A stretch of DNA of 64,000 bases from Occallatibacter savannae (GTDB lineage: Bacteria; Acidobacteriota; Terriglobia; Terriglobales; Acidobacteriaceae): the NCBI RefSeq assembly GCF_003131205.1, contig NZ_QFFY01000003.1:62001-126000 (forward strand), in the 5' to 3' direction. Below the pieces are notes generated by a model. The model did not search any database. It saw only the letters and a list, made by a program, of their open reading frames with translations, and was not told where the DNA came from. The position numbers and the translations under genes were made by a program. This document shows, in pieces, positions 9,144 through 16,121 of the stretch (its first letter is position 1; the number at the start of each line of letters is the position of its first letter).

Positions 9144-10856
9144 ATGAACCCCGTCCGAACTGGAACAGCCTTCGCAGCCATTCTCGCTACCGCAATTGCC
9201 CTTCCCAGCCAGAACCTGCCGCCGGAGGTGACTGCCAAAGTTGACAAGGTCTTCGCCCGCTGGAACAAACCCGACTCTCCCGGCTGCGCGCTCGGTATCT
9301 ACAAAGACGGCCGGCTCGCCTATGCCCACGGCTACGGCATGGCTAACCTCAACGACGATATCCCCATCACGCCGCAGACCGTCTTTCATGTCGCGTCGAT
9401 GTCCAAGCAATTCACCGCCGCGTCGATCCTCCTGCTGGCCGATCAAGGCAAGCTCTCGCTCGACGACGACGTGCACAAATACATCCCAGAGCTGCCCGAC
9501 TTCGGCCAGCACATCACCCTCCGCCATCTCATGCACCACACCAGCGGACTGCGCGACCAATGGTCCCTCCTCGGCCTCGCCGGCTGGCGTTACTCGCAGG
9601 ACCTCATCACGGATGACGACGTCATGTCCGTCCTCGTCCATCAGAAGGCACTCAACTTTAAGCCCGGCGAGAAGTACATGTACAGCAACACCGGCTTCAC
9701 ACTCCTCGCAATCGTCGTCAAGCGGGTCAGCGGCATGTCCTTTCGCGAGTTCACTACCAAAAACATCTTCGAGCCGCTCGGCATGACCCACACCCACTTT
9801 CGCGACGACCACGAAGAAGTGATCAAGCACGACGCCCTCGGCTACGAGCAGGCAGGCGAAGGAAAGCCGTTCCGTATGAGCCTCACCAACTTCGACACCG
9901 CCGGCGCCACCAGCCTTCACACCACGGTCGAAGATCTCCAGCTCTGGGACGAGAACTTTTACCACCCCCGCATCGGCGGACCCAACTTCATTCAACACAT
10001 GCTCGAAAAAGGCAAGCTCAACAGCGGCAAAGACCAGGACTACGCCTCAGGCCTTGCCATCGGAACCTACCGGGGCCTTCCCACCGTCGGCCACGGCGGA
10101 GCCGACGCAGGCTACCGCTCCGACATCGAGCGCTTCCCCGACCAGCATTTCGGCGCTTCCGTCCTGTGCAACGCGGCCGAGGCCGAACCCGGCTCCCTGC
10201 TGCATGAGGTCGCAGACATCATCCTCGCCGGTCAGTTCAAAGATCCTCCAGCCGCGCCTTCAACCCCGAAGCCCGTCAGCACAAGCGTTGTGGCCATGAC
10301 GGCCGACCAGATGAAGGCCGTCGCAGGCACTTACTGGAAGCAGGAGGACGATGACTACCAGCGAATCGTGCTGAAAGACGGCGCTCTCCTCCTCGACTTC
10401 GGCTCCGACGAATACCACCCCCTCAAGCCTTTCGCCGAATCACACTTCCACGTCGGAGAAGTCCCCTGGGGCGAGCACATGGACCTGCACTTCGTCCCAG
10501 CTTCAGCCGGCAAACCCGCGCACATCGATCAGTCCTGGGATGGCGGCAAACCCGACACCTACGAGTGGGTCGCAACGGTCGAGCCTACTCCCGATCAGCT
10601 CGCCGAGTTCACCGGATCTTACACAAGCGAGGAAATCGACCCCGTCTACCGATTCAAAGTCGTGGGAGACAAACTCACGCTCATGCGCCTCAAAAACAAG
10701 CCCGACTCCCTCCGCCCAACATTGCCGGACGTCTTCATCGGCCAGATCGGCACCATTCACTTCACGCGCGACGCCAATCACCGCATCTCCGGCTTCGTTC
10801 TCAACGCTGGTAGATTCCAGGGCTTCCAATTCAGTCGCAACACCGAATCGCGATGA
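9144..10856 (+). CDS. Secreted serine hydrolase of the beta-lactamase/class C family
   Basis: 570 residues with an N-terminal signal peptide (about 22 residues). The catalytic motifs of the penicillin-binding fold are present: S85-M-S-K88, Y180-S-N182 and H317-G-G319. Residues 30-370 form the hydrolase domain; residues about 385-570 are a beta-rich C-terminal extension with two related halves (each with a tyrosine-tryptophan or glycine-serine-tyrosine start), as in DUF3471-like tails of peptidase S12 proteins. Likely acts in the periplasm or outside the cell on peptides, esters or peptidoglycan-derived D-amino acid bonds; the substrate cannot be told from sequence. It stands alone, not in an operon. 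Confidence 0.88.
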   Translation: MNPVRTGTAFAAILATAIALPSQNLPPEVTAKVDKVFARWNKPDSPGCALGIYKDGRLAYAHGYGMANLNDDIPITPQTVFHVASMSKQFTAASILLLADQGKLSLDDDVHKYIPELPDFGQHITLRHLMHHTSGLRDQWSLLGLAGWRYSQDLITDDDVMSVLVHQKALNFKPGEKYMYSNTGFTLLAIVVKRVSGMSFREFTTKNIFEPLGMTHTHFRDDHEEVIKHDALGYEQAGEGKPFRMSLTNFDTAGATSLHTTVEDLQLWDENFYHPRIGGPNFIQHMLEKGKLNSGKDQDYASGLAIGTYRGLPTVGHGGADAGYRSDIERFPDQHFGASVLCNAAEAEPGSLLHEVADIILAGQFKDPPAAPSTPKPVSTSVVAMTADQMKAVAGTYWKQEDDDYQRIVLKDGALLLDFGSDEYHPLKPFAESHFHVGEVPWGEHMDLHFVPASAGKPAHIDQSWDGGKPDTYEWVATVEPTPDQLAEFTGSYTSEEIDPVYRFKVVGDKLTLMRLKNKPDSLRPTLPDVFIGQIGTIHFTRDANHRISGFVLNAGRFQGFQFSRNTESR

Positions 10857-11057
10857 GCAAGCGTCCATCCTTTTTCATTTCAATAGGGGTGCCCCGGGGT
10901 GCCCCCGTCCCTGCCCTGAGCTTGTCGAAGGGTCCCTCGCACCTTGGGGACCGGGGAGTTTCCCAACCGAATGTCCTATCCGACAAGCAAAAGCTGTGAC
11001 CGGTTCATCGGAGCTTCACGCGATGAGCGGGCGTTCCCCATCTCAAGCGGCGAAACA
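10857..11057. repeat. Spacer with a GGGTGCCCC / CTTGTCGAAGG repeat
   Basis: Around 10885-10952 the sequence repeats GGGTGCCCC twice and continues with CCCTGAGCTTGTCGAAGGG and CACCTTGGGGACCGGGGA, matching the element at 661-720. No gene is seen. Confidence 0.5.
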
Positions 11058-11351
11058 TCAACTCCCGACGAGCTGTTCCTCTTCCATCACGATCCCTGAG
11101 CAGACCTCAAACTTCGCGGGCATCAGTTCACCCCTCGCGCGACGTCGTCGCCTCAGACAACCTTCCAGTTCGCCCGGCGAACAGTCAGATCGACGGCAAT
11201 CGAACTCGCAAAGCCCCACGTCCTCCGGAACGTCTTGGACAATCTGGCCCAGCACCCAGTCACCCAATCCTCGTAGACTCATCGGCAGGCCCGCCTCAAT
11301 AGGGATGAATGCATCCTCCCATTGCTGCTTTCCGCAAGATGTGAGCCTCAT
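11058..11351 (-). CDS. Small cysteine-containing hypothetical protein
   Basis: 97 residues from an ATG after GAGGTG. The core CEFDCRRSDCSPGELEGC with a following arginine-rich helix (LRRRRRARGELMPA) looks like a small conserved acidobacterial family with regularly spaced cysteines; that resemblance is from memory. Function unknown. Four cysteines in 18 residues could bind a metal. The C-terminal 20 residues are less family-like. The gene lies isolated between repeats. Confidence 0.5.
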   Translation of the reverse strand: MRLTSCGKQQWEDAFIPIEAGLPMSLRGLGDWVLGQIVQDVPEDVGLCEFDCRRSDCSPGELEGCLRRRRRARGELMPAKFEVCSGIVMEEEQLVGS

Positions 11352-11429
11352 CACCTCGATTGATCGAGAGAACGACCTTCCGAATGGCCGGTCACAGCCC
11401 AACGGACGCGCCTAAAACAAATGTCATCC

Positions 11430-11527
11430 TGAACGAACGGAGCCCAAGCGCAGTTCAATGGGGTTCCCTAAGCGATCTCTGCTTTTGGGGCGGAGCTTGG
11501 GGGTGGTGAGTCGAAGGATCTGCACTT
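11430..11527. repeat. Dispersed TGTCATCCTGA...GAAGGATCTGC repeat, diverged copy
   Basis: Starts TGTCATCCTGAACG and ends GTGAGTCGAAGGATCTGC, with a GC-rich internal stem (GCCCAAGC / GCTTGGGG). It has the same ends as the element at 11649-11722 and as the inverted copies near 28.4 and 28.8 kb, but a different middle. Confidence 0.6.
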
Positions 11528-11648
11528 ATCTTTCTGGCTTCCAAGTCAGAAGCAAGCAAGTTATTGACCTCACTGTCCGTGTGGCCGGTTAGTCGCTAAC
11601 TAGCTATTCTTAGGTCCACCGCGCTGGAACACACTTCTTCGAATCAGG

Positions 11649-11722
11649 CTGTCATTCTGAGCGCACGGGGCCCCACGCGCTTTCTTCAGCGTGGGGGTGG
11701 TAAGCGAAGAATCTGCTTTTGC
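11649..11722. repeat. Dispersed TGTCATTCTGAGCG repeat
   Basis: About 74 bases, from CTGTCATTCTGAGCGCACGG to GAAGAATCTGCTTTTGC, with an internal inverted repeat (CCCCACGC / GCGTGGGGG) around TTTCTTCA. Near-identical copies, in opposite orientation, are at 28419-28492 and 28829-28903. The element is non-coding and can form a cruciform. Confidence 0.75.
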
Positions 11723-11769
11723 TTCACCCCAAAATGGCTCAAAGTCAGAGTCGCCGGTGACTCGACCTA

Positions 11770-12159
11770 TCAACCAAGAGGGGTCCATTTGTATTCAATT
11801 TCCGCAGCTTTGATCTGAAGATTTCCATTCACAAGTGCAATCGAGTGCAGGATCAATCCGTCGCAATCCTCGATGTGGTCTCGAAGCCAATCGCCATGCC
11901 CGTTGGTCGTCCCTGACGTTTGCAGGGAATACTCGTTGACCCCTTTGTACGCGTATTCGATCTTCCCGTCGTGATAAGCACCTAACAGTCGAATCTGGAT
12001 CTCGATCGGACGTTGCTTTTGAAGCTCTCCGGAAGCTCGCTCGGATATGGTGACGGCTTCCACCCAAGCATCGTGGGGACAGCGGTGGTCTGAAGGTGAG
12101 GTGTACCAATCGGAAGTTGCACAGTCGCGTAATGGCAAGCGGACGGCCTCTTGGCTCAT
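11770..12159 (-). CDS. Hypothetical protein
   Basis: 129 residues, not recognised. Composition is that of a soluble globular alpha/beta protein: a tryptophan/proline-rich start, strands around PIEIQIRLLGAYHDGKIEYAY, then DGLILHSIALVNGNLQIKAAEIEYKW. It has no signal peptide or membrane segment. The DNA looks less GC-rich than the neighbouring housekeeping genes. It begins a run of small unknown genes (11.8-13.9 kb), with AGAGTCGCCGGT motifs in the spacers on both sides. An immunity or defence-accessory role is possible but unproven. Confidence 0.6.
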   Translation of the reverse strand: MSQEAVRLPLRDCATSDWYTSPSDHRCPHDAWVEAVTISERASGELQKQRPIEIQIRLLGAYHDGKIEYAYKGVNEYSLQTSGTTNGHGDWLRDHIEDCDGLILHSIALVNGNLQIKAAEIEYKWTPLG

Positions 12160-12306
12160 GTGATCATTCTGGCCGATTGGATTTTGCCGGGTCTACCCAT
12201 CCTAGCGAAAATCTATCAAAGGGAAGAGTCGCCGGTCACTGGACAGTGGACGGCCTTCCAAACGCTTCTTGGCGTTGATATTTCATAGACCTAGACGAGG
12301 AATCTG

Positions 12307-12601
12307 ATGGGAACAGCCGGTGATTGGTTGAGAGTGCTTATATCGGGTGCTCTTGGGGGGGGCTTTGATGGCATGGTGGGAGACACGCTTCGAGATTGCA
12401 GATCTTCCGCGCAGAGAGCGCATTCTGCGTCAGGCGACCTGGGCACCGATGAGCCTGTGGTTTGGTGTTGTGACTACGTTCGGATGGGGGCGGTCATTTC
12501 AGTATCCACTTGTGTTCGTTACGGTCGGATCGCTCATATGCACCCTGATTGTGGCGCGACTTTCGCGGAAGCGACGCTCTATCAACTCGGACGGCAGCTG
12601 A
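12307..12601 (+). pseudogene. Small membrane protein gene interrupted by a frameshift in a G8 tract
   Basis: The frame opening at ATG 12307 gives GDWLRVLISGALGG and then runs out of a sensible protein after eight consecutive G (12355-12362). The next frame continues directly with ALMAWWETRFEIADLPRRER, a membrane helix (PMSLWFGVVTTFGWG) and a second one (YPLVFVTVGSLICTLIVARL) to a stop at 12599-12601. Removing one G joins the two parts into one protein of about 97 residues with three hydrophobic segments. Either the gene is phase-variable or decayed, or the tract length is a sequence error. An alternative is initiation at GTG 12347, giving 84 residues. Confidence 0.6.
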
Positions 12602-12684
12602 CGAATTCTGCTCGGAGTCCGGGACTTGACCCAATGTGGTCAAAAAAGCCCCGAGGTAAGAGTAGCCGGTAATAGACTCACAAG

Positions 12685-13179
12685 ATGGAAATCTCATGTC
12701 CGTTTCTGCTGGTGCCTGACAACGGCGAGTTGTCGCTGGATGGTTTCCAAGCACGCTTCGGTCCACAGATGACCGTGTCCGATTTCGAAGTTTCCGACCT
12801 CAATTCTCTGGCGGTCAAAGCTGGTTCCGAGTACCCCTACTACGATCCAGTCTTTCAAATCAAGAACGTCACTTTGCATGATGGCAGATGGGCTTACCTT
12901 CACGCGAGTTTCAAAGACAACCTGCTTGTGCGGCTCGGTTTCGGATGGGGAATGGTTCGTGAGTATGGCTTTCATGAGACGACCTCTCATGAATTTCGAG
13001 AGCAGTTGCAGAGCTACTGCGCTTGGCTGGAGTCCATGCTCGGATCGTCCTTGCCCTGCATCGGCGATCTGAAATACCGGAGGGCGCTGCCGTGGGGCAA
13101 GGTCGAGGCATCGATTGATGCTCGAACCGGACTAGCTGGATCGGCATTCTCTTCACATCTTTCCCTTCCGCGGACTTAA
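12685..13179 (+). CDS. Hypothetical protein, possibly frameshifted near its end
   Basis: 164 residues, not recognised. The body looks like a globular alpha/beta protein (DNGELSLDGFQARFG; TLHDGRWAYLHASFKDNLLVRLGFGWG; an acidic/aromatic helix EFREQLQSYCAWLESMLG) and reaches PWGKVEASIDARTG. After that the protein ends in a serine-rich tail, while the +1 frame carries a protein-like continuation (see 13119-13346). It lies 83 bases after the preceding small gene, on the same strand. No signal peptide. It could be an immunity-like protein, but there is no direct evidence. Confidence 0.55.
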   Translation: MEISCPFLLVPDNGELSLDGFQARFGPQMTVSDFEVSDLNSLAVKAGSEYPYYDPVFQIKNVTLHDGRWAYLHASFKDNLLVRLGFGWGMVREYGFHETTSHEFREQLQSYCAWLESMLGSSLPCIGDLKYRRALPWGKVEASIDARTGLAGSAFSSHLSLPRT

Positions 13180-13346
13180 TTGAAATTGATCGTGTCGCCT
13201 ATGAACTCGGAATGCGGCACGGCAAGAATGCTTTTCAGTACGCGCAGCAACTAGCAGAAGAGGCGCTCAGCAGCGGGCAGGCGAAGGAGGCTGGCTTCTG
13301 GCAGGCTGTATCGTCCCATCTGAAACCTCGCTCCGCGTCCAGATAA
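13119..13346 (+). pseudogene. Open frame without a start: remnant or shifted end of a small protein
   Basis: From 13119 the frame is open to TAA at 13344-13346 and reads in part SADLIEIDRVAYELGMRHG, then AQQLAEEALSSGQAKEAGFW and a short basic end. The pattern (a helix ending RHG, alanine-rich middle, G-x-x-x-E-A-G-F-W) resembles small 60-80 residue helical proteins of proteobacteria and acidobacteria. No ATG, GTG or TTG is found at the natural N-terminus; the first ATG is at 13212 (44 codons). It overlaps the end of the upstream gene in another frame, so one indel near 13130-13145 would fuse the two. Confidence 0.5.
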
Positions 13347-13491
13347 GCTCGTAGTAGCTCATCGCCAATCGGCTTTCGGCAAGTTCTTGGCTTCAAATTG
13401 ACAGGCCGGTAATACGCCCGAAATCGAACAAATCGTGGGTGTCCTCGGCGGCGAGATTGCATGAACGACTGTTACGCTGAATCCCAACCGC

Positions 13492-13929
13492 ATGGCTCAT
13501 CCCGATCTCAATGAACTGCTGAATGCTCTTCTCGAAATGGCCGAGCTGCTAATTAGAAAGCAAGGCGCATTTCTTCCAATTGGCGCGATCATGTTGCCGG
13601 ATGGTGAGATTCGCCACGTTGGTGCTCAAATCGAAGGCGAAGAATACCCCGGAGCGCAGCCGTTAATCGAGCTGCTGACCGAGAACTTCCGAAAGGAAGC
13701 AACAGAGGGCAGATTGAGGGCTGCTGCAATTGCGTATGACGTTCTGACAACTCCACCAGGCAAGCAACAGAAGCAGGACGCTATCTGTTGCGGGCTTGAA
13801 CACTGGCTCGGAGAAGCCGTCACGATTTTCAGGCCCTATGCCAGAAGCGAAGAGGGAGCTTTCCAATTTGAGGAAATCTTCGCGACCGCACGCACCCAGC
13901 AGTTCTTCTGCCAGCTTCCCCGTGGCTGA
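13492..13929 (+). CDS. Hypothetical protein (immunity-like architecture)
   Basis: 145 residues from ATG. An N-terminal amphipathic helix (DLNELLNALLEMAELLIRKQ) is followed by a PIGAIMLPDGEIRHVGAQ beta-hairpin, a long helix and a C-terminal mixed region. The order helix, then 'phenylalanine-proline-glycine-alanine' strand with DGE, recalls small immunity proteins of polymorphic toxin systems; this is a resemblance, not an identification. Soluble, no signal peptide. It ends the island of small genes, and no matching toxin is visible. Confidence 0.65.
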   Translation: MAHPDLNELLNALLEMAELLIRKQGAFLPIGAIMLPDGEIRHVGAQIEGEEYPGAQPLIELLTENFRKEATEGRLRAAAIAYDVLTTPPGKQQKQDAICCGLEHWLGEAVTIFRPYARSEEGAFQFEEIFATARTQQFFCQLPRG

Positions 13930-14480
13930 ATCTCCGGTCGAGTGGTCGCCAATGTGGACACTGAGGACAAGAACTTGCCAGCTTGGATATCTGTGACACT
14001 ACCCAGAGGACCCTCACCCTCACAGGTCAACCGCCCTTCACCTCGACATCGCCCTAAACCGCTGATTCTAAACCTGAAAAACCTCAACGTTGTTTTGCAG
14101 TCTAATTCGCCGATTTCGTCATAATTGAAGCATGAGTCCGAAGCTAACCAAATCCCGGAAAGTTCAACCTCTCCATTCGCCAATTCCTTGTCCCTCGCGC
14201 CCTCCTGTTTCCATTCACTTTTCGGTCACGAGCCTAAACCCTTTGTTATCAGACACCTTGTCGCTAAGTTCAATCGGGAGACACACTTAGGGCAGCACGC
14301 CTGCTGTAAGTCGTTGTAACGAGAGCTTTTCTTCTCAAGGTACAGGGGGAGGGGGGAGGGGTCCCCCAGGTGTGCCATGAACCGAGCATCTCCCTGACTT
14401 TTTGATCCGGAGCAATCACCGCAACTCTCTTTGTTGAGGACATCACACGCACACCTGCTCGCCGGCCTCCGACGTGGACA
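13930..14480. other. Intergenic region before the photolyase gene
   Basis: About 550 bases without a convincing gene; a 49-codon frame from 14132 lacks a ribosome binding site. A polypurine run of AGG/GGGG units followed by GTCCCCC lies at 14339-14369. The promoter of the photolyase gene should be here but no clear boxes are seen. Confidence 0.5.
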
Positions 14481-15914
14481 ATGAAAGCTGGCATGAGCAA
14501 CAAACCGGAAAAAGACCCTCTCGCCCAGTTTGCACAGGACCCGCGCGTCCTCGTCCGACGCGACGGCCCGCCCCGCCCCGACTCCAGGTGCGTCGTCTAC
14601 TGGATGCAGCGCGCCATGCGCATCCACGAGAACCCTGCCCTCGACTTCGCAATCGACGTTGCCAATCACCTCGGCCTGCCGGTCGTAGTCTTCTTCTCCG
14701 TCATTCCCAACTACCCCAACGCCAACCTTCGCCACTACCACTTCATGCAGCAAGGACTGCGCGACGTCGAACTCGACGCAGCCGGGCGAGGTGTAGGTTT
14801 CGTCCTCCGTCGTCATCCCGACAACTCGCTCGAAAAGTTCCTTGAAGAAGTTCAGGCCGCCATCCTCATCGGCGACGAGAATCCCTGCCGCGAGCCCGAA
14901 CGCTGGCGACAGACCCTCAGCCGCAAACTCAAGCTGCCCTACTGGACCGTCGACGCTGACGTCGTCGTTCCCTCCGTCGTCTTTGGACGCGACTGGTTTC
15001 TCCTCCAGCACATGCGTCCGCACCTCAAACAAGCTCTGCCCAAGTTCCTTGTCCCACCCCGAAGCCCGAAGCCTCAACATCCCTGGCAAAAGCCGAAGTC
15101 TCTCGAATCCTTCTCGCTCGATCAGGACATCACCTCCGGCTTCAAGTCCCTCGACCGTTCCATTGGCCCCGTCGATACATTCACCGGTGGAACGCACGCC
15201 GCACTCAAACATCTTCGCGACTTCGTTGCCCACGGTCTCAACAACTATGACGAGAAGCGCAACCACCCCGAGATCAACGGCACCAGCCGCCTCTCGCCGT
15301 ACCTCCACTTCGGCAACATCGGTCCCCTGACGATCGCCCTCGCCGTCGAACGCGCCCACGCCGAAGGCAAAGCCCCGCGCCCTGCATGCGATCGCTTCCT
15401 CGACCAGGTGATCGCCTGGCGCGAACTCTCCGTTCTGTTCGTCAAATACAACCCGAACTACGATAACTGGGAATGCGCCGAGCCCTGGGCGCGTCAAACC
15501 CTCGTCGAGCACGCCGCCGACCCCAGATCCCACCGCTACACCTTCGAACAACTCGAGCGCGCCGAAACCCACGACGATCTCTGGAATGCCGCCCAGCGCC
15601 AGATGGTGCATCACGGCTGGATGCACAACTACCTGCGCATGTACTGGGCCAAGATGATTCTCGAGTGGGCTCCCGATCCCGCACGCGCCTACGAATGGGC
15701 AGTTATTCTCAACGACCGCTATGAGCTCGACGGCCGCGATCCCAATGGCTATCAAGGCATCGCCTGGGCCATCGTCGGCAAACACGATCGCCCCTGGTTC
15801 AACCGCCCAGTCTTCGGACTCATCCGCCCGATGTCCGGCGCCTCTACGGCGAAGAAATTCGACTCGAAGGCTTACATCGAGCAGTACGGCTCCAACGCAT
15901 CCGCTCTCTTCTAA
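14481..15914 (+). CDS. phrB: Class II CPD deoxyribodipyrimidine photolyase
   Basis: 477 residues, usual for class II. The N-terminal Rossmann-type domain starts at CVVYWMQRAMR, and the C-terminal FAD-binding domain has the class II hallmarks GTSRLSPYLHFG, the WRELSVLFVKYNPNYD region, QMVHHGWMHNYLRMYWAKM and DGRDPNGYQGIAWAIVGKHDRPWF. It repairs cyclobutane pyrimidine dimers with blue light. ATG 14481 is taken as start; ATG 14493 is an alternative, and neither has a strong ribosome binding site. It stands alone and is followed by a 19-bp tandem repeat. Confidence 0.95.
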   Translation: MKAGMSNKPEKDPLAQFAQDPRVLVRRDGPPRPDSRCVVYWMQRAMRIHENPALDFAIDVANHLGLPVVVFFSVIPNYPNANLRHYHFMQQGLRDVELDAAGRGVGFVLRRHPDNSLEKFLEEVQAAILIGDENPCREPERWRQTLSRKLKLPYWTVDADVVVPSVVFGRDWFLLQHMRPHLKQALPKFLVPPRSPKPQHPWQKPKSLESFSLDQDITSGFKSLDRSIGPVDTFTGGTHAALKHLRDFVAHGLNNYDEKRNHPEINGTSRLSPYLHFGNIGPLTIALAVERAHAEGKAPRPACDRFLDQVIAWRELSVLFVKYNPNYDNWECAEPWARQTLVEHAADPRSHRYTFEQLERAETHDDLWNAAQRQMVHHGWMHNYLRMYWAKMILEWAPDPARAYEWAVILNDRYELDGRDPNGYQGIAWAIVGKHDRPWFNRPVFGLIRPMSGASTAKKFDSKAYIEQYGSNASALF

Positions 15915-15922
15915 CCCCGTCC

Positions 15923-15973
15923 GCGTTGCACAGCAGCCTGTGCGTTGCACAGCAGCCTGTGCGTTGCACAGCA
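15923..15973. repeat. Tandem repeat of 19 bp, about 2.7 copies
   Basis: GCGTTGCACAGCAGCCTGT occurs at 15923-15941 and 15942-15960, and a partial copy starts at 15961 (GCGTTGCACAGCA). The copies are perfect and directly abutting. The unit contains TTGCACAGCA, near-palindromic with TGCTGTGCAA. It lies 9 bases after the photolyase stop. Confidence 0.9.
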
Positions 15974-16121
15974 ATATGTAGTCGCCGTCACATCCTTAAA
16001 GTGCAAGCAGCAGCCTAGAATGGCTCCATACATTAACCCGTAGAACTGCATATCCGCGCGGGCCGATACACCCGTATCGGCCCGGATTCCCCCGGACGAC
16101 CAGTGTGGGAGCCAGAAGCGC

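Noticed and set aside
8976..9998. 340-codon minus-strand frame at the beta-lactamase-fold gene
   Set aside because: The plus strand has catalytic S-x-x-K, Y-x-N and H-G-G motifs; the minus frame has none.
11747..13410. Integron cassette array in the small-gene island
   Set aside because: The repeated motifs lack the core and inverse-core sites of attC, and no integrase gene is seen.
13836..14183. 115-codon minus-strand frame after the immunity-like gene
   Set aside because: Partly antisense to the preceding gene, no motif or ribosome binding site.
14226..15974. 582-codon minus-strand frame opposite the photolyase gene
   Set aside because: Antisense to a clear class II photolyase and has no recognisable motif.
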